A stretch of DNA of 64,000 nucleotides from Epiperipatus broadwayi. Lineage: Eukaryota > Onychophora > Udeonychophora > Euonychophora > Peripatidae. A model generated the notes under the pieces. That model saw only the letters and a program-made list of their open reading frames with translations. It was not told where the DNA came from and ran no database searches. A program made the position numbers and the translations under genes. Positions 22,080 through 34,880 of this stretch are shown here, in pieces; position 1 is the first letter of the stretch; every line of letters starts with the position of its first letter. Where the stretch lies: positions 1 through 64,000 of the forward strand of contig JAQFVV010006341.1 in the NCBI GenBank assembly GCA_028023455.1, read 5' to 3'.

Positions 22080-24182
22080 TGTAACGATATATAAATATGT
22101 CGTTACATTTATTTAAAATAAAAACTTAAAAGTTCGCAAATAAAAGGAAAAAACTAAACGCTAAAATTAAATATTGTTAAACGTGTATACATTCGCACAG
22201 ATGCTAAACTAAAAATTTTTTTTTTTTTATATATAAATAAAAAAAAGGTATTTGAACATATTTTTTTTTTTTTTGATAAAAAAATACAAGAGTTAAATAT
22301 TAAAATATTTAATATAAGTTAAAATAAAAACAGGTATTAATTAATTCCTGTAATCTATAAATGGAAATGATTGTTTATTATTTGAAAAACAAGCTAGCCC
22401 TCAAGGCTCTTATGTAATTAAAGGGTCAGATGGAAATTAGATAAGAGAAATTAGCTGGACCAATGGAAGCACCAAGCCTTGGCTCGACCCTAACGAAAGT
22501 GATGGATTGGTGACGTTTTGTTGTTTGAATCCGTGTGGATAATATAAAAAGGAGAAATATTGAGTATTGGGCAGTTCCAGCTGTTTGTTTTGAGAGTGGT
22601 GATAGAGACGCAATATCACACACACTCTCTCTCTTTTAAAAAATGAACTGATTGTGATACCGAAAGGAACCAGCTAATGCTACCTCCGGAACATCTGACC
22701 GGGTTTCAAACAAGGACTCCGTGGAAAAACAAGAACCTGGACTCTTCTTCCGTAAGCTGTTAACAATGAACTTAAAAAATTTTTAAATAATTAAGAACTT
22801 TCGTGAAAGCAATTTAAATGTTAAAATGGAGTTTCTATTTGACCTTTAAGTTTAAAATCAATTGATGTTTAATTTTATATGTTTGTTATTGATAAAAAAA
22901 ATCATTTCCATTTATTTTAATTGTATAAATTATTTATTGTTTAAATTTTAAATGTATGAAATTTAAGTTGTTTATAGACGCTTCTTGCATGGGTTAATTA
23001 TATTTTGGTTTTCATATTTGATCAAAATATATAGACATTCGATAAATAATGATACCTTACGGTGAGTATCTAAAATGTATTTATTCAGATGTCTTTTAAG
23101 TTATTGGTGACAACGCAAGTATCTTATGGTGAATACTATTGGGTTACTTATAAGTTTCCCTCTGCGATTGTCGGTATCAATAATTTTGTATTTTGATCGT
23201 TTATGTTTATTTTGAAATGTTTTTGACCGTGGAATCTATGTAATCGATCTATACCCAACATTTTTAAACAAATCTGTGCGAACGTATATAAATGTTAAAA
23301 TTAAGTCGGGCGCGAATGGCTATATAGTTTTGTAAAGTTGTATTAAGGGAGGGTAATCTTAGGTTATTCATTTCGTAGTTGAATTGGTTCAATGGATTGG
23401 ATATATTTGTGTAATTAGTAGATGTAGTATGAGATCCGCTACGGGCAGGATTATAGATATACGCCACACACCCTCTGTTTGCCTATGGATGGGTTTGTAA
23501 GTCGGCAGAAGACCGCAGTCCATTCCTATGGAGTTTTTAGTTTATTGATCTACTTGCCCACAGATGTCACATTCCTGTTGGTGGAGAGTCAATGTCTTCT
23601 CTATTTCTACTTATTGTTCAGATGTACATTCCTGACAATATAGTATTTTGTGTTGTCGTATCATGCTACATTGAATACATGAATGTATCAGATGGATTGG
23701 CGCCAGTTGATTGCGAAATTTGTTGCCTAAGGTTAAATCAGGGAAGAATATTTTCTTTTCAAATGCAGACCCATGTAGTCCATTCATACTCGACCCTCTA
23801 AATAAAATATTAAACATTATAGCAAGCTATTTTAAATGTAAAATTAAAAATTAAGATAAAAATCTAAATGTTAAACTTATTCCTCGAATTTAGAATGATT
23901 TTATATGTGCGTAAATAAATATTTTTCTGTGTTAATTTCTGGCAGTGGCTTTTATTATTTTATTCTTTTATATTTAAGATATAAAATTTATAGATTTTTA
24001 TCTCTGCGTCTCCGCTGAGCTAGTGACAATGGGATAACGATCTAAATATGTAAATAAAGTGGAATCCTAACAGCGCGTATCTGCCTACTTTATAAATTTT
24101 TCTAGGCTCAAATGCCTAGATGGCGCCCTTTGGTAGTGCGGTGTGGTACGATGCGATCTCCCACTTCGTTTGTATCGTTATA
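22080..24182 (+). repeat. Solo LTR (family B) with 4-bp target duplication
   Basis: The 2.1 kb repeat starts TGTAACGATA and ends CGTTATA, mirror ends of an LTR. It matches 61107-63244 at both ends and at several inner landmarks, such as TCTCTGCGTCTCC, AGTATCTGCCTAC and TGGCGCCCT. It is flanked by ATAT on both sides (22076-22079 and 24183-24186), but the surroundings are AT-repetitive, so the duplication is weak evidence. No internal region follows on either side, as expected after LTR-LTR recombination. The short ORFs inside are chance. Confidence 0.75.
22511..22550 (+). promoter_or_regulatory. Candidate LTR promoter: TGACG half-site and TATA box
   Basis: TGACGTTTTG at 22511 and TATAAAAA at 22543-22550 keep the same order in the related LTR (TGACGTCA at 61562-61569, TATAAAAAG at 61613-61621). 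Conservation of both between diverged copies supports a promoter. Confidence 0.55.
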
Positions 24183-24186
24183 ATAT

Positions 24187-25035
24187 ATATATAGCAAAGT
24201 TTGAAATATTCATTTAATTTACACAGAAAGAAAAAATATTTGTCTGAGACCCGATTTATTCTCTAGATGTAACAACTATTTCTGTAAATATGCACACACA
24301 TCAAACATGTTAATACAAATTCCAGATTTATTCTGTGTAAACAAATAATTCTTTCAGTTTATAAAAATACAAGTTCAATATACACTTACCACACGTGTAT
24401 GTTAAAGAAATATTAACAAAGAGCTAAGATTTTTCTGGGACACAGTCTTTCAAAGGGTAATTTAAAAATAATTATAACTTGTTATTAAATAAAATCTAAA
24501 TCAATAAATTAGTTGCTAATTCATAACCAAAACATTAAATTAATTTAACTATAGGATGCAATGGGTCATGTGATCTATGACTCTTATTTTGACTATTTAA
24601 TATAGCTTTTGACATATTATTATACAACATATAATACTTGATTTATTATTCCAAATTATTAAATATAAAATCAAATAAATACTTTAAATATAATATTAAT
24701 GGACTTATCTTTTCTTATTCTAGATGTTTCATGAAATAAATCAATTCTTATATAGTCAAAGAAGTTTTCTTGCATGATAATTCTTTACAGATTTCTATAA
24801 CTTGTTAGTATATTTTTTGTATTTAAGTGAGTTTCCTTTTTGTCCTTTAACTAAAGATAATTTCTTGTTGTTAGATTTTATATTAGATTGTATATACAAA
24901 TATATATATATATAAACACATTGTAATGATAACATTGTCAATATAAACAGAAGCAGTAAAATGTACTAGTAAAATAATATGAGGTTAGGAATTATTTATT
25001 TAGAACTCATTCTTCATATAGATATTCATTTTTTC
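24187..25035. other. AT-rich spacer, nothing recognised
   Basis: No gene, RNA or clear repeat found. Confidence 0.5.
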
Positions 25036-25148
25036 ATACATAAGCCATACAATAACCCCCCCTCATAGCTCTGAGAAATGATCTCTGATGTGTTATGTTC
25101 TCAGAACTATGAAGGAGGAGGGTGTTATTCTATGGGTCATGTATGTAA
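25036..25148. repeat. Short hairpin repeat
   Basis: ACATAAGCCATACAATAACC...CATAGCTCTGAGAA is mirrored by TTCTCAGAACTATGAAGGAG...GTTATTCTATGGGTCATGT with a ~20-base loop. It shares the CATAGCTCTGAGAA core with the tandem repeat at 7209-7372. Confidence 0.7.
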
Positions 25149-28100
25149 TATTTATTGCTTTTATTTTATTAGCAAGTGTTATATATAGGCTAAAAGTAAT
25201 ATAGTACTACACTAACTTAATATAATTAGTTTCTGGGTTTTTCAAAAAATAAAATATTTTATTTCACTATTACCATAATGAATGTATAAAATAACAATTG
25301 ATAACTTTGTAAATAAAGAAATAATTGATTAATGAGAAAAATAAAATCATAAAGCGATCAATAACTAAAATAATAAATCACTGGAATCTTCTTAGGAGTT
25401 TCCTTTCTTGAGTATTTTACAAATCAAAGATTAAAATAAAAGTTCAAGTATCTTCTTTTTTTATAATTTTACATGATAACTTTTAATTTATCCTGGAAAT
25501 AATTTTAAATACTTTATTATTATAGAGTATTATACAATTTGTACTCTTAAAGAATGCAAATCCAATATTATATTTCTATAATTTGTTTATGAATAAGAAA
25601 ATAATATCATTTTTAATAAGTTTGAAAATGGTTTTCATTCTTTAATCTTCTTTTCCTTTATTTATCCTGAATATTCATAAATAGAAAGCAATATTAGGCT
25701 TTAAAGTATCTTATCACTATCTGGAATCTTTTTTTCTCTTAAATATTTTTCTTTCATTATCATTACATGAAATGTTAAAGGTAATATATAAGGTATTTAT
25801 ATCCTTATTTCTTCTCCAGCAATCCATTTACAAAGTTGCTTTTATCATTAAGAGTTTTAAAACCAGTTGATAAGAAATATAGATTAGACAATTGCACCTG
25901 GGTAAAACCCAATGAGCTATTTACTTTAACACTTCATCTTCTGTGCAAACCTTAGTACAAAGAATCTTTCCATCTCTTTAAGTAAATTTAAAAAATAATT
26001 TTCACTTCTTATGTAAATAAAAATGTTTATTTGATAGATAATTTATTTTGCCTTCTTTTTTCTGCTTCAAAAGAGTGGGAGAGAGAATGAAAGAACAAAT
26101 CTATTTCATTTTAATATTTTTCTACTTGATTTACATATCAACACTTTAACTGTATTTTTATAAATGTTTTTTGGAATCATCTCCACAATAAATTTAATGT
26201 ATTTTGTTTTTAACAAAGGAGGAGATTAATAAAATAAATATATAACAATTATTTTTTGAAAATATAATAATGTAACTTTGGCATGACCAATATATTGTAA
26301 TTGTTACAATATATATATATGTTTATGAAAATATATAAATTAATTCAAGGAAAAATAAAAATATAAAAATACTAATAAAAACACACAATTACTTCTCTAT
26401 AAAGCTGCTTTAATATTTCAACCAGCAGACTGGTTTTCATCAGTTATTGCATAGTCAATGAATATATCATCTACAAATATAATCTTAAATAACCAATCAT
26501 GACCATAAGATAAATAAGTTAAAAAAGAATATGCAAGTGTGGACTTTAAAAAGTTTCCTTCCTTAATACCATCTACTTAACCAGATAAATATACACACAA
26601 TATATGTCCTGTTTGTATTTTAACCTGATATTGATTTCATGTGGATGGTTTGCTCTCCATTTCAGATGTATTTCTAAAATAATAAAATCCACATATCTAA
26701 TGAATATATAAAAGTCTAACTAACACATATATATTTTCATTTGAATAAAATCTGCCCTATTTGACATACTTTATTTTTTATGTCAATAATTTTAAGTCTC
26801 TTCAATATCTCTCCTAAAGTACTTTTTATTCTAATTCATATCTTACAATACTGTTTCCCAAAAGTATGTGCAGACAGAACATGGTGTGTATTAACATCCA
26901 TTTTAATCAAACCTATCTGAACCCAATTAACATGTCATTAAGTACTTTATTTAAATCTGAGACAAGTATGGTAACTTTCATTATCTTTATTGCCAATAAT
27001 ACTTCATTATGTTTGAATAATAATAATTAGATCCAAAACAACATGGCTGAATATCAACTATTCATCAGTCAATATATGAAAACTTTTTATTTTTATATCA
27101 AAAACACTCATGTTTGAATGAAAATTTCACCTCAGACAGAAGATCAATTCAGAAACATATAATTTAAAACTACTATTGTATCATTATTAGTATTTAACTT
27201 CCATCATTATTCACATATTTTATAGACAATTTAAAAACTCACAAAATAACTTATATTACAATCTTATTTGATTCAATATGGTATTATTCTTTATTAATCA
27301 TGATAATGCTTCACACAAATAATTATTTAATATTCAGTGTCATTATTTCTCAATAAAGTATCATTTCATTCATATAAATCTCATAGCGATATATTTTTAT
27401 AATCGATCGCTGCCTCACAAATTAACATTCAAACACATACATATAAAAATCATTCTTGCCTTCACATACGAATGTAAAATAAACATTGTTATTAACCATT
27501 TAACATTCCATACCCTATTCATAACACAACATTTTAATTTGGCTATGATATATATATATTTAAATATCACAGAAAACATTAATCTTTTAATTAAGTATCT
27601 GCATAGGACCATATATACAACATCTAGTCAATTGTTGTTTACATAACATTTAAGTTTGTATAATCGAATTAATATTATTTTCCTTTTAAAACATTAAATC
27701 AGTTCTTTATAACTTTCTAATAATTCAAAATATCAAACCTTTTAAATAATAAATTTAAAAGATATAGTTATTACTCCTTTTTTTGTCTTCAAACTAGATT
27801 TTTTAAGCAAGTTTAACTTTTCCTTAAAAATTAATTATTTTGAAAATTGCTTAAGGGGGGGGGGACGACTCTTCCTTTTTTATTCTAATTTAAACTTACT
27901 ATCTAGTTTTTGCCTTTTCTTTTTTTTAAATATCGAAACAAAATCCGTACATGAAAGAAATAATATAAAATAATTTACAGACTAAAAATATTCCTAGGAA
28001 ACAAATTAAAACTAACAATATTTTTTTTATAATTGAAATTAAAATCTCAGTTTGATTAAAATGTTTCATATATAGTATGAATTAAACAAATATCTTTACA

Positions 28101-28673
28101 TCTTTTTGCTAGCAAATTTTCTCAATGATATTTGTTTTTCTTTTCCATCTATGTAGGATTAAATCACATTCATTTTCATATTTTTACTGTAAAGAATTTT
28201 AAATTAGTCATTTTTTTAAAGTTGAAACTTGATGTAACATCTGTCTGGTGGAAATTTGATTTGTATTTAGCAGTTTAGATACATATCTGACATTTAAAAT
28301 ACACTTCATGGCTTCCTCAGGACATCTGGGGAAATATTTTTTCTTCTTTTCTTATAAAATAGTCTGCTATTAAAATCAGGTTTTATATTCATTATTAAAA
28401 AACTGGTATACTTTCTTGAAATTATAAAAAGAACAATACCATTCCTCTTTGCAAACTAGAATTCCATTAAAAAAATTTTATTTAAATTTTTTTATGTGCT
28501 CTTTATCTAAATATGTATAGAATTTTATTATCTTTGGGGATTACCTTCTATTTTACTACTTAATCAAATTAAACTAACTTTTTTCTCTTTAACTATTCAA
28601 ACCAAAATCATAAAAAAATTTATTTCATTTAATCTTGCATAATTATAATGTTAATTCTTAATTAAAACATTTT
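25149..28673. other. Long AT-rich spacer with one hammerhead-like motif
   Basis: No gene recognised. A G10 run lies near 27855-27864. On the minus strand at 26416-26443 there is CTGATGA, a perfect six-base-pair stem II (AACCAG/CTGGTT), then GAAA. A weaker CCTGAGGAAGCC relic lies near 28305-28325 on the minus strand. Confidence 0.45.
26400..26455 (-). ncRNA. Hammerhead-like motif, class 4
   Basis: Minus strand: AACTGATGA with the core at 26437-26443, one unpaired A, a six-base-pair stem II with loop TCTG, and GAAA at 26416-26419. Then ATATTAAAGC...TTTAT could form stem III. No clear stem I is visible, so it may be a relic or a different structured motif. Confidence 0.4.
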
Positions 28674-29134
28674 TTGGTACTTTGGGATTAGCGCTGCTGT
28701 GCCGTAATCTTCCAGCCATAATTATTCTAACTATGTTTTTTTTAAAGATTAGCAAACTTTATATTTAAAAAATGAGTTTTTGAATTCAACTAAATTTTAA
28801 AAAAATTATTATATGAACTTTATATTTAAAAAATTTGAATTCAAGTTAATTAAAAAAATTATTATGAATACGATATAAATAAAACATTTTTTTAATAAAA
28901 AAGTTAGTAAACAAACAATTTTCGATGTTCAGTTTCTTTAATTCAAATCTTTTATTTATATCATATTCACAATAATTTTTTAAAATTAACTTGAATTCAA
29001 AAATTCATTTTTTTGAAAATAATGTTTGCTTAACATAAAGTGATACTTCACAAGCAATGCAAAATAATTTGCAAAGTTAGAATAATTATGTCTGAAAGAT
29101 TATATCACAGCAGCGCTAATCCCAAAGTACCCAC
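28674..29134. mobile_element. Foldback/MITE-like element with ~57-bp terminal inverted repeats
   Basis: GGTACTTTGGGATTAGCGCTG at the left end is mirrored at the right end (CAGCGCTAATCCCAAAGTACC), with only a few mismatches over ~57 bases. The AT-rich interior is itself largely inverted (TTGAATTCAA blocks). Flanks CATTTTTT and CACTTTTA could be an imperfect 8-bp target duplication. No coding. Confidence 0.7.
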
Positions 29135-29345
29135 TTTTATTCTTATTTAATACTCTTATAATTTACTAATCTTTAATTTTTTTGATCTAAACAATTTAAT
29201 TTTAGTTTTTTTTTCTAAATTAATAATAATATATGAGAAAATAATTATTTAATTTAAAATTTTCTGCATTTAGAAAAACATATTTGATTATATATAATAA
29301 TTAAAACAAGTTATAAATTTCGTAACATGCCTTTAAGCTTGCATT

Positions 29346-29592
29346 TTATGATCACTAGATGGAGCTTTACCAATAGCTCTAATCAAGCTTTGTTTACATA
29401 AATGCCCAAAGAGATAGAATTCAAAATTTCTATTGTGTATTCCCACCTCCAGGCCAGCTGGTTTCAAGTTTATTGGATGGTCTGAATGTGGGGATACACA
29501 ATAGAGATTTTGAATTCTATCTCTTTCGGCATTTATATAAACAAAGCTTGATTAGAGCTATTGGTAAATCTCCATCTAGTGATCATATATAT
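29346..29592. repeat. Foldback repeat of hammerhead family 2
   Basis: The ~105-bp arms GATCACTAGATGGAGC...CTATTGTGTATTCCC and their reverse complement are nearly perfect. The centre on the minus strand reads CTTGAAACCAGCTGGCCTGGAGG. This matches the 3' half of the family 2 motif at 7038-7057, with the cleavage triplet changed to GCC. The arm segment GAGCTATTGGTA also occurs at 7123-7134, next to the family 2 motif. Confidence 0.7.
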
Positions 29593-29769
29593 ATGTAATA
29601 TTGTGGAAAGCAACTAGTTTTCACATGTGCGCTATAGAATTGGCATACACTCTCCTGTCAATAAACATATTAAAAGCATAGAGCCTATTAATCTATTTTT
29701 TAAATAAATCAAGTTTTAGTTACCATGCCTAAATTAGGTCTTGAATTTATTATGAGCCCGATTCTTAAA

Positions 29770-29975
29770 TTGGTGAATTACATTGACAAGTTCAGTTTAT
29801 ATATCACAATATATAGGGTATATGAGCACAGACTTTCACACGACCCACCACTCTCCACACTATCTCATAATACTGATACACTTGAACACACATATGTTGA
29901 AAAGATAAATAATCATCAATATACATATTTCAGGCTAAACCAGCAATCATCAGGAAAGAGAAATAGTAATTAACA
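29770..29975 (-). repeat. Family 3 terminal-repeat copy with hammerhead-like core
   Basis: Minus strand: CTGATGA (29947-29953), TTGCTGGTTTAGCCT, GAAA (29928-29931), AUA/UAU stem III, then GATTATTTATCTTTTCAAC. The latter is the conserved family 3 segment, also at 42740-42775 (inverted) and 42930-42950. Upstream of CTGATGA the expected stem I arm is not recognisable. Confidence 0.6.
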
Positions 29976-30879
29976 TTTTTATTTAAAACACAATCCATAA
30001 TAAACAAAAGAAAAAAACAAGTCTTAGTTTTTTTTATATTTAAATATTTAGTAGCAACAAATGAAATATATTTTCTTTTCTTTTAATATTGAATGAATAT
30101 AATTTGAATTTATTTTACCCTTTTATTTCTTGTAATACTTTTTATTTCTTTTAAAGTCAGTGTTAGTACTAAATACTTTCTAGCCACTTGTTTGTCCCCA
30201 TCTCAACCCAAGATGAAAAGCTGTCTAAATCGATCTGCCTTGCAAAATCTTGCTAATCATCATAGTCTTTCAGAGTACTCATTTAAAAAGACCATTTTAT
30301 TTGACCCAAAGTTATTGAAAATAATGGCATTGGGTCTGTGGACTCAAATCACTCACAATTATTGCTTTGGTACAACATATGACTATCACAAACACATTGT
30401 TGCACCAGAAAAATCACTACTAAGAAATTTGGTTGCATGATCATTTAAATGAAGAATTAATACAGGTGTAAATAGGTATCTAAAAATGTCAGTATTATAC
30501 AAATACTTTAAGTCAGACTTAAATTAATATACACCCTAAATTAAAATTATGATGGCACTAAAAATAGTTCCTACCCCTAATAGGTTTATAGAAAAATCTT
30601 AAGCAGAAACATTTTAATTAAATTTCAACCATTGTTGAACATTAAATCATTATTGATTTTTGTTCAACAATAGTTGAATTAGAAGGTAAACATAAAATTT
30701 TATTAAGGAATATGTTACAGATACAAATAGTTATTCTTCAGTTCAATAAAAAGAAAAATCATAACTGTTTCCTTGACAATGGATAGTATTATTAGAGATT
30801 TTGGTAAAAAGAAATATAATATTCACAGCTTAACAAAATAATAACATGAATGCAGATCTTCATTAACAATATAAGAATT

Positions 30880-31000
30880 TTTTTCTTCTTCCATATGTCA
30901 TAGCATTGGCTGGGAGATGAACCCGCAACAACCGTCTGCAACCAACTGCTTGTTTGCGAGGTGGCTGTGCTGACCTCTCGGCTAACAACGCTTGACAACA
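30880..31000 (-). repeat. tRNA-derived SINE, copy 2
   Basis: Minus strand: TGTTAGCCGAGAGGTCAGC as A box, an anticodon-arm region, GGGTTCATCTCC as B box, and CCCAGCCAATGC pairing with GCGTTG at the 5' end like an acceptor stem, followed by an A-rich tail. Flanks TATAAGAAT and TATTAAGAAT may be a target-site duplication. Same family as 21259-21360. Confidence 0.7.
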
Positions 31001-31011
31001 GTATTAAGAAT

Positions 31012-33230
31012 GATTGAAGAATAAAAACTGTAAAGATGTTCATTTATTGATTGTGGTCACTAGATTTGTTTTTTAATGTTCAAAGTAACCTATGTGTCCT
31101 AATAATGATATTCTTTTAGAAAATGCTAATGATATTTTAAATAGATAGAAATATTTCATCAATTTTGATATCTGATGTAAAACTGCATTTTTTAATATTA
31201 ATGAAAAGGCAACAAAATTTATTTAAAATGGTTTACTGAATGAAACAGCAGAGTAAAAAAAAAAATCTGTATTACATCAACAGAAATATACTAAAATAAA
31301 TTTGTAAAATAGAATATCTCATCTTGACAACAATTCCTATTTAGCATCTGAGACAGCTCCTCAATGCCTCACCTATAAGACCAATCCTATTTGCTGATTT
31401 TCGAATAATTATACTAAAAAAATCAAAGAACTGGTTTATTTTATAATACATCCATCACATAACCTCATTTAAATTTGGAGAGAAATACTGTTTTATGAAA
31501 TCAAAATGTTTCTTTGTCATATTAAGAATAGAAAGGTTGTGGCCCTTGATGATATCATATGACAAATTTTGAACAGAAGATATTGCTGCAAATTGGAATT
31601 TTTAAGATTATAAGAATCCATGCAAACTTGCCATCTAATCTTAAGGACATTTTTTTTATACATGCTGAATGTGTGTGTATATTTATATATATATACACAA
31701 AATAAGTATTATTAATTAAATGACATTATAACTGTAAAACTAAACGTATTGCTAAATGTATATATATATAATAAGTATTATTAATTAAATGATATTATAA
31801 CCGTAAAATTAAATGTATGTGCATGGATGCCAATGATATTTGGAGTATTTTATAAAAGCAATTAGTCTAATTAAATAGTTGAATTAATGTAAAACTATTA
31901 ATTACCTTATCAAGAAAATTACATGAATTTGAGCAAAGGATTAAGATAAAGTAAACAAAGCCATTACAATCCTTAATGTTTACTCCCTGATCAGATATAA
32001 TGATAATAGAAACATTGCTTAAAATAGACAATTCTAAGATAATTGCATTATCTGATCAGGGATCGAATATGGTAACTCTGAGATGACTACCACATGGGCA
32101 GCAGCTGGCCAATCAAGGGAATCAAATCAACGGAATTGACCCTAAAAACAAGGAGAGTGAAAAATGATCTAGAACAGAACTGAGAGTGACACTTGCTATG
32201 TGAAGCTTCTGAAAGGCAGAGGTGCCATTTCCTCGGGTGCCCCAGTCAGCTCCCACCTTCACTTTCATCTTGCAGAGAAGTTTATCTCCAGATGTGTGAA
32301 AATAAACTTAGGAACACTATAACAGGTTGTATTAATCTTATTACTATTTTGGTATGCCTTAGGGCCCTTATTGTATTTATATAGTGTGTGTATATATTTG
32401 TCATATATTTAATTTAGCTAATTAATAAGTACTTGGATTGTGGAGCAAATATTTTATCAACAGTTTCCTTAGAATCAGCATATCCTGCTGGCAGACACTG
32501 AGCCCATCTTTGGAGAAAAAATTATCAACTAAATTTATGGACAGTCAATAAAATACTCAAATAAATAGTACCATGAGAAATATTACCGGCATAATCATAT
32601 TTATTCCTTTGCAGTAGTTTCCTATTATTTCATATATTTTTCCACAAGATATGATAAGCTGCTTCACAAAATTAGATCCATTTACCAATAATTCATTATA
32701 TAATTTCAGCTTTGGAACTCATATCAAATTAAATCTCCATTTCTACATAGACCATGAAGAATCTACAACAGAAGAAATGTGCACAAGGTTTCCATTCTAG
32801 ATCTAACAATAAATCCATTTGAATTTGACCTTTCTTGACAGAGATTCATCAACAAATTATTGCACTCATCTGCTTCATGCTTCGTAAATGAAATTTATCA
32901 GCTGCTAATCTAGATAGATATGGACAAACACAAATTATGAACCGCATAGTTAATGATTGTCAGCTCTATGACTACTTTGGCAGAACTGAAGATCAATAAA
33001 GATTCTATCTTCTGACTGAAATCTCTACAGATTTCTTTATGCCATTTTGTTATTAGTTAAGTAGTTTGAAAGTAAAAACATCCATACACTAAATAAAATA
33101 AAAAAAGTTTAGGTTTTGTTTGAAAATAATTTGCTATTTATTTAGACAATACATATGAATATATAAAAGTTTTTATTAGTGAAACAATTTGAAAGATTTG
33201 AAAACTGATCTTAAGAAAAACATTTACATA
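31012..33230. other. Spacer with a small tandem duplication and a GC-richer patch
   Basis: A ~50-bp unit (AATAAGTATTATTAATTAAATGA...) is repeated near 31700-31752 and 31770-31820. Near 31988 and 32050 a CTGATCAGATA/TATCTGATCAG inverted repeat brackets AT-rich DNA. 32060-32300 is GC-richer, but no protein or RNA family is recognised. Confidence 0.4.
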
Positions 33231-34258
33231 CTTACTTTTTGAGACTATACAAGCAGCCTAATGGCACTTTTTATGTGCCAAAACACATAAAAATGCCATT
33301 TAGTGGCCAAGAACTTATAGCCTCTAGAACAGTTATAATTATATTAGCTGATAGCAGGCCTAGATGACATTGTACACCAATCTTACAGCCCGCTGATGTT
33401 CTTTGCAAAACTCTGCAAATGCGCACACTTCACAGATCATTACCGTATCATGTGAGGATGTCTAGAAATTAACAGGCCATAAGTCTTGGAAATGTACTTA
33501 CACTCGAGCTGATGTAGTATTACATAGTAATAATTTTAAACACATTGCCGCACTTCCATACACAACTTTCAAGGTTTTTAACAATTGGAAAAGGGTAGGG
33601 ACAAGCACCATTGCAGAGAATTCATGCAAAAACTCATCTTTGCACAAGAACACATGCAAGACAAATCAAATGGCTGAGGTTGCATATCGGTCCTCCAGCA
33701 CATTCCATCACTTAGCGCTGACATATTCTCTCTTCCTGACCCTGAAATCGCACAATAAAAAAAAGTCCGGCACGATAAGGTTATTAAAATACTAGCGTGT
33801 TTTTTTTTTAAAAAAAAGAACTTGTTTGTTTCCAATAATAAATAAGTAGATAAATTAATTTATACTTTGTTTCCAATCCAAAAGAAGTACAGCAGTTAAT
33901 TTATATATGGATCTTTTTTTAAATTAATCTCAAAATAATACCTGAAATCGGACAATAAAGTCAGACACAGTAACATTATTAAAATAAAAGCATATTTTTA
34001 AAAGAAAAAAAAAAAACTTGTTTATTTCCAATAAAAAATAAGTAGATAAATTAATATAGATTTTTTTTATATATAAACATAATACCAGATATCGGACAAT
34101 AAAGAAATGGGACAATAATGAATGTAGACTATTTTTTTTTTTTGTAATATGATAAATATCAGACAATAAAGAAAGGCCGGCCAGGTAAGGTCATATTTAT
34201 ATGTATTAAAGAGTGTAAAGTGCCATCAGGCAGCTTGTACAGTCTAAAAAATAAGTAC
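33231..34258. mobile_element. 1-kb element with terminal inverted repeats and internal tandem repeats
   Basis: The left end TACTTACTTTTTGAGACTA...AGCCTAATGGCACTTTT is mirrored at the right end AAAGTGCCATCAGGCAGC...TACAGTCTAAAAAATAAGTA, an inverted repeat of ~45 bases. From ~33739 to 34190 there are four partial tandem copies of a unit with ATCGGACAATAAAG followed by an ATAAGTAGATAAATTAAT block. No transposase is seen, so it is a non-autonomous DNA-transposon candidate. Confidence 0.6.
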
Positions 34259-34424
34259 AAAATTTATAATAATACCATTGTTTTTGCTATGTATTAGTAT
34301 TGCGTTATAATAATATCTACAAGTAAAGTTAAAAGTACAGCATTATAATATATCAGCAAGTAATAGAAAGTTAAATACTTTAATGTACATGTCTAAAGAT
34401 AAGAAAAGAGATAAGCATTTCCAG

Positions 34425-34880
34425 TTTTATCCCGCCCCCTCCTCTGCGCAGGAAATGCACTAACCTCAGAGAAATAGCAGTTTGGAACGCGGACCCGAAA
34501 CAAGACAAGGCTATCCCAGACTCCTGTGCATGAATGAGAAGAGCAGTATTTAAGGCCCAGTGAGAACCAAGAAAATTGTCACGAGATAGCAGTGTAACCA
34601 GAAGACAGCATGCCGGCTGAAATCAGAACTCGTGATCCAGTGAACTCCGCCACTGAAGGTGCCAAAGTGGAACTAGGGACTTATAGAGGCCATCCGGGCT
34701 TTATTATTATTTGTCGTAAGCCGCAAGGCCAGATTATGTAAGCATATTATTAATATATCAAATTTGTTGTAATCGTAAGGTGTATATTAAATTATTAGTA
34801 AGAATATATATGTAACCTAAATACGCTAATGTCAGTTGTTGTAAATATGTTAATATCGTTTTGTTGTAAATAAATATTTA
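34425..34880 (+). other. GC-richer, LTR-like patch
   Basis: CCCGCCCCCTCC, a TATTTAAG box near 34550, a GC-rich block to ~34740 and AATAAATATT signals near 34865 give the order of a promoter, leader and polyadenylation region, as in an LTR. No second copy is present in the window, so this is a guess; a host promoter is the alternative. Confidence 0.3.
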
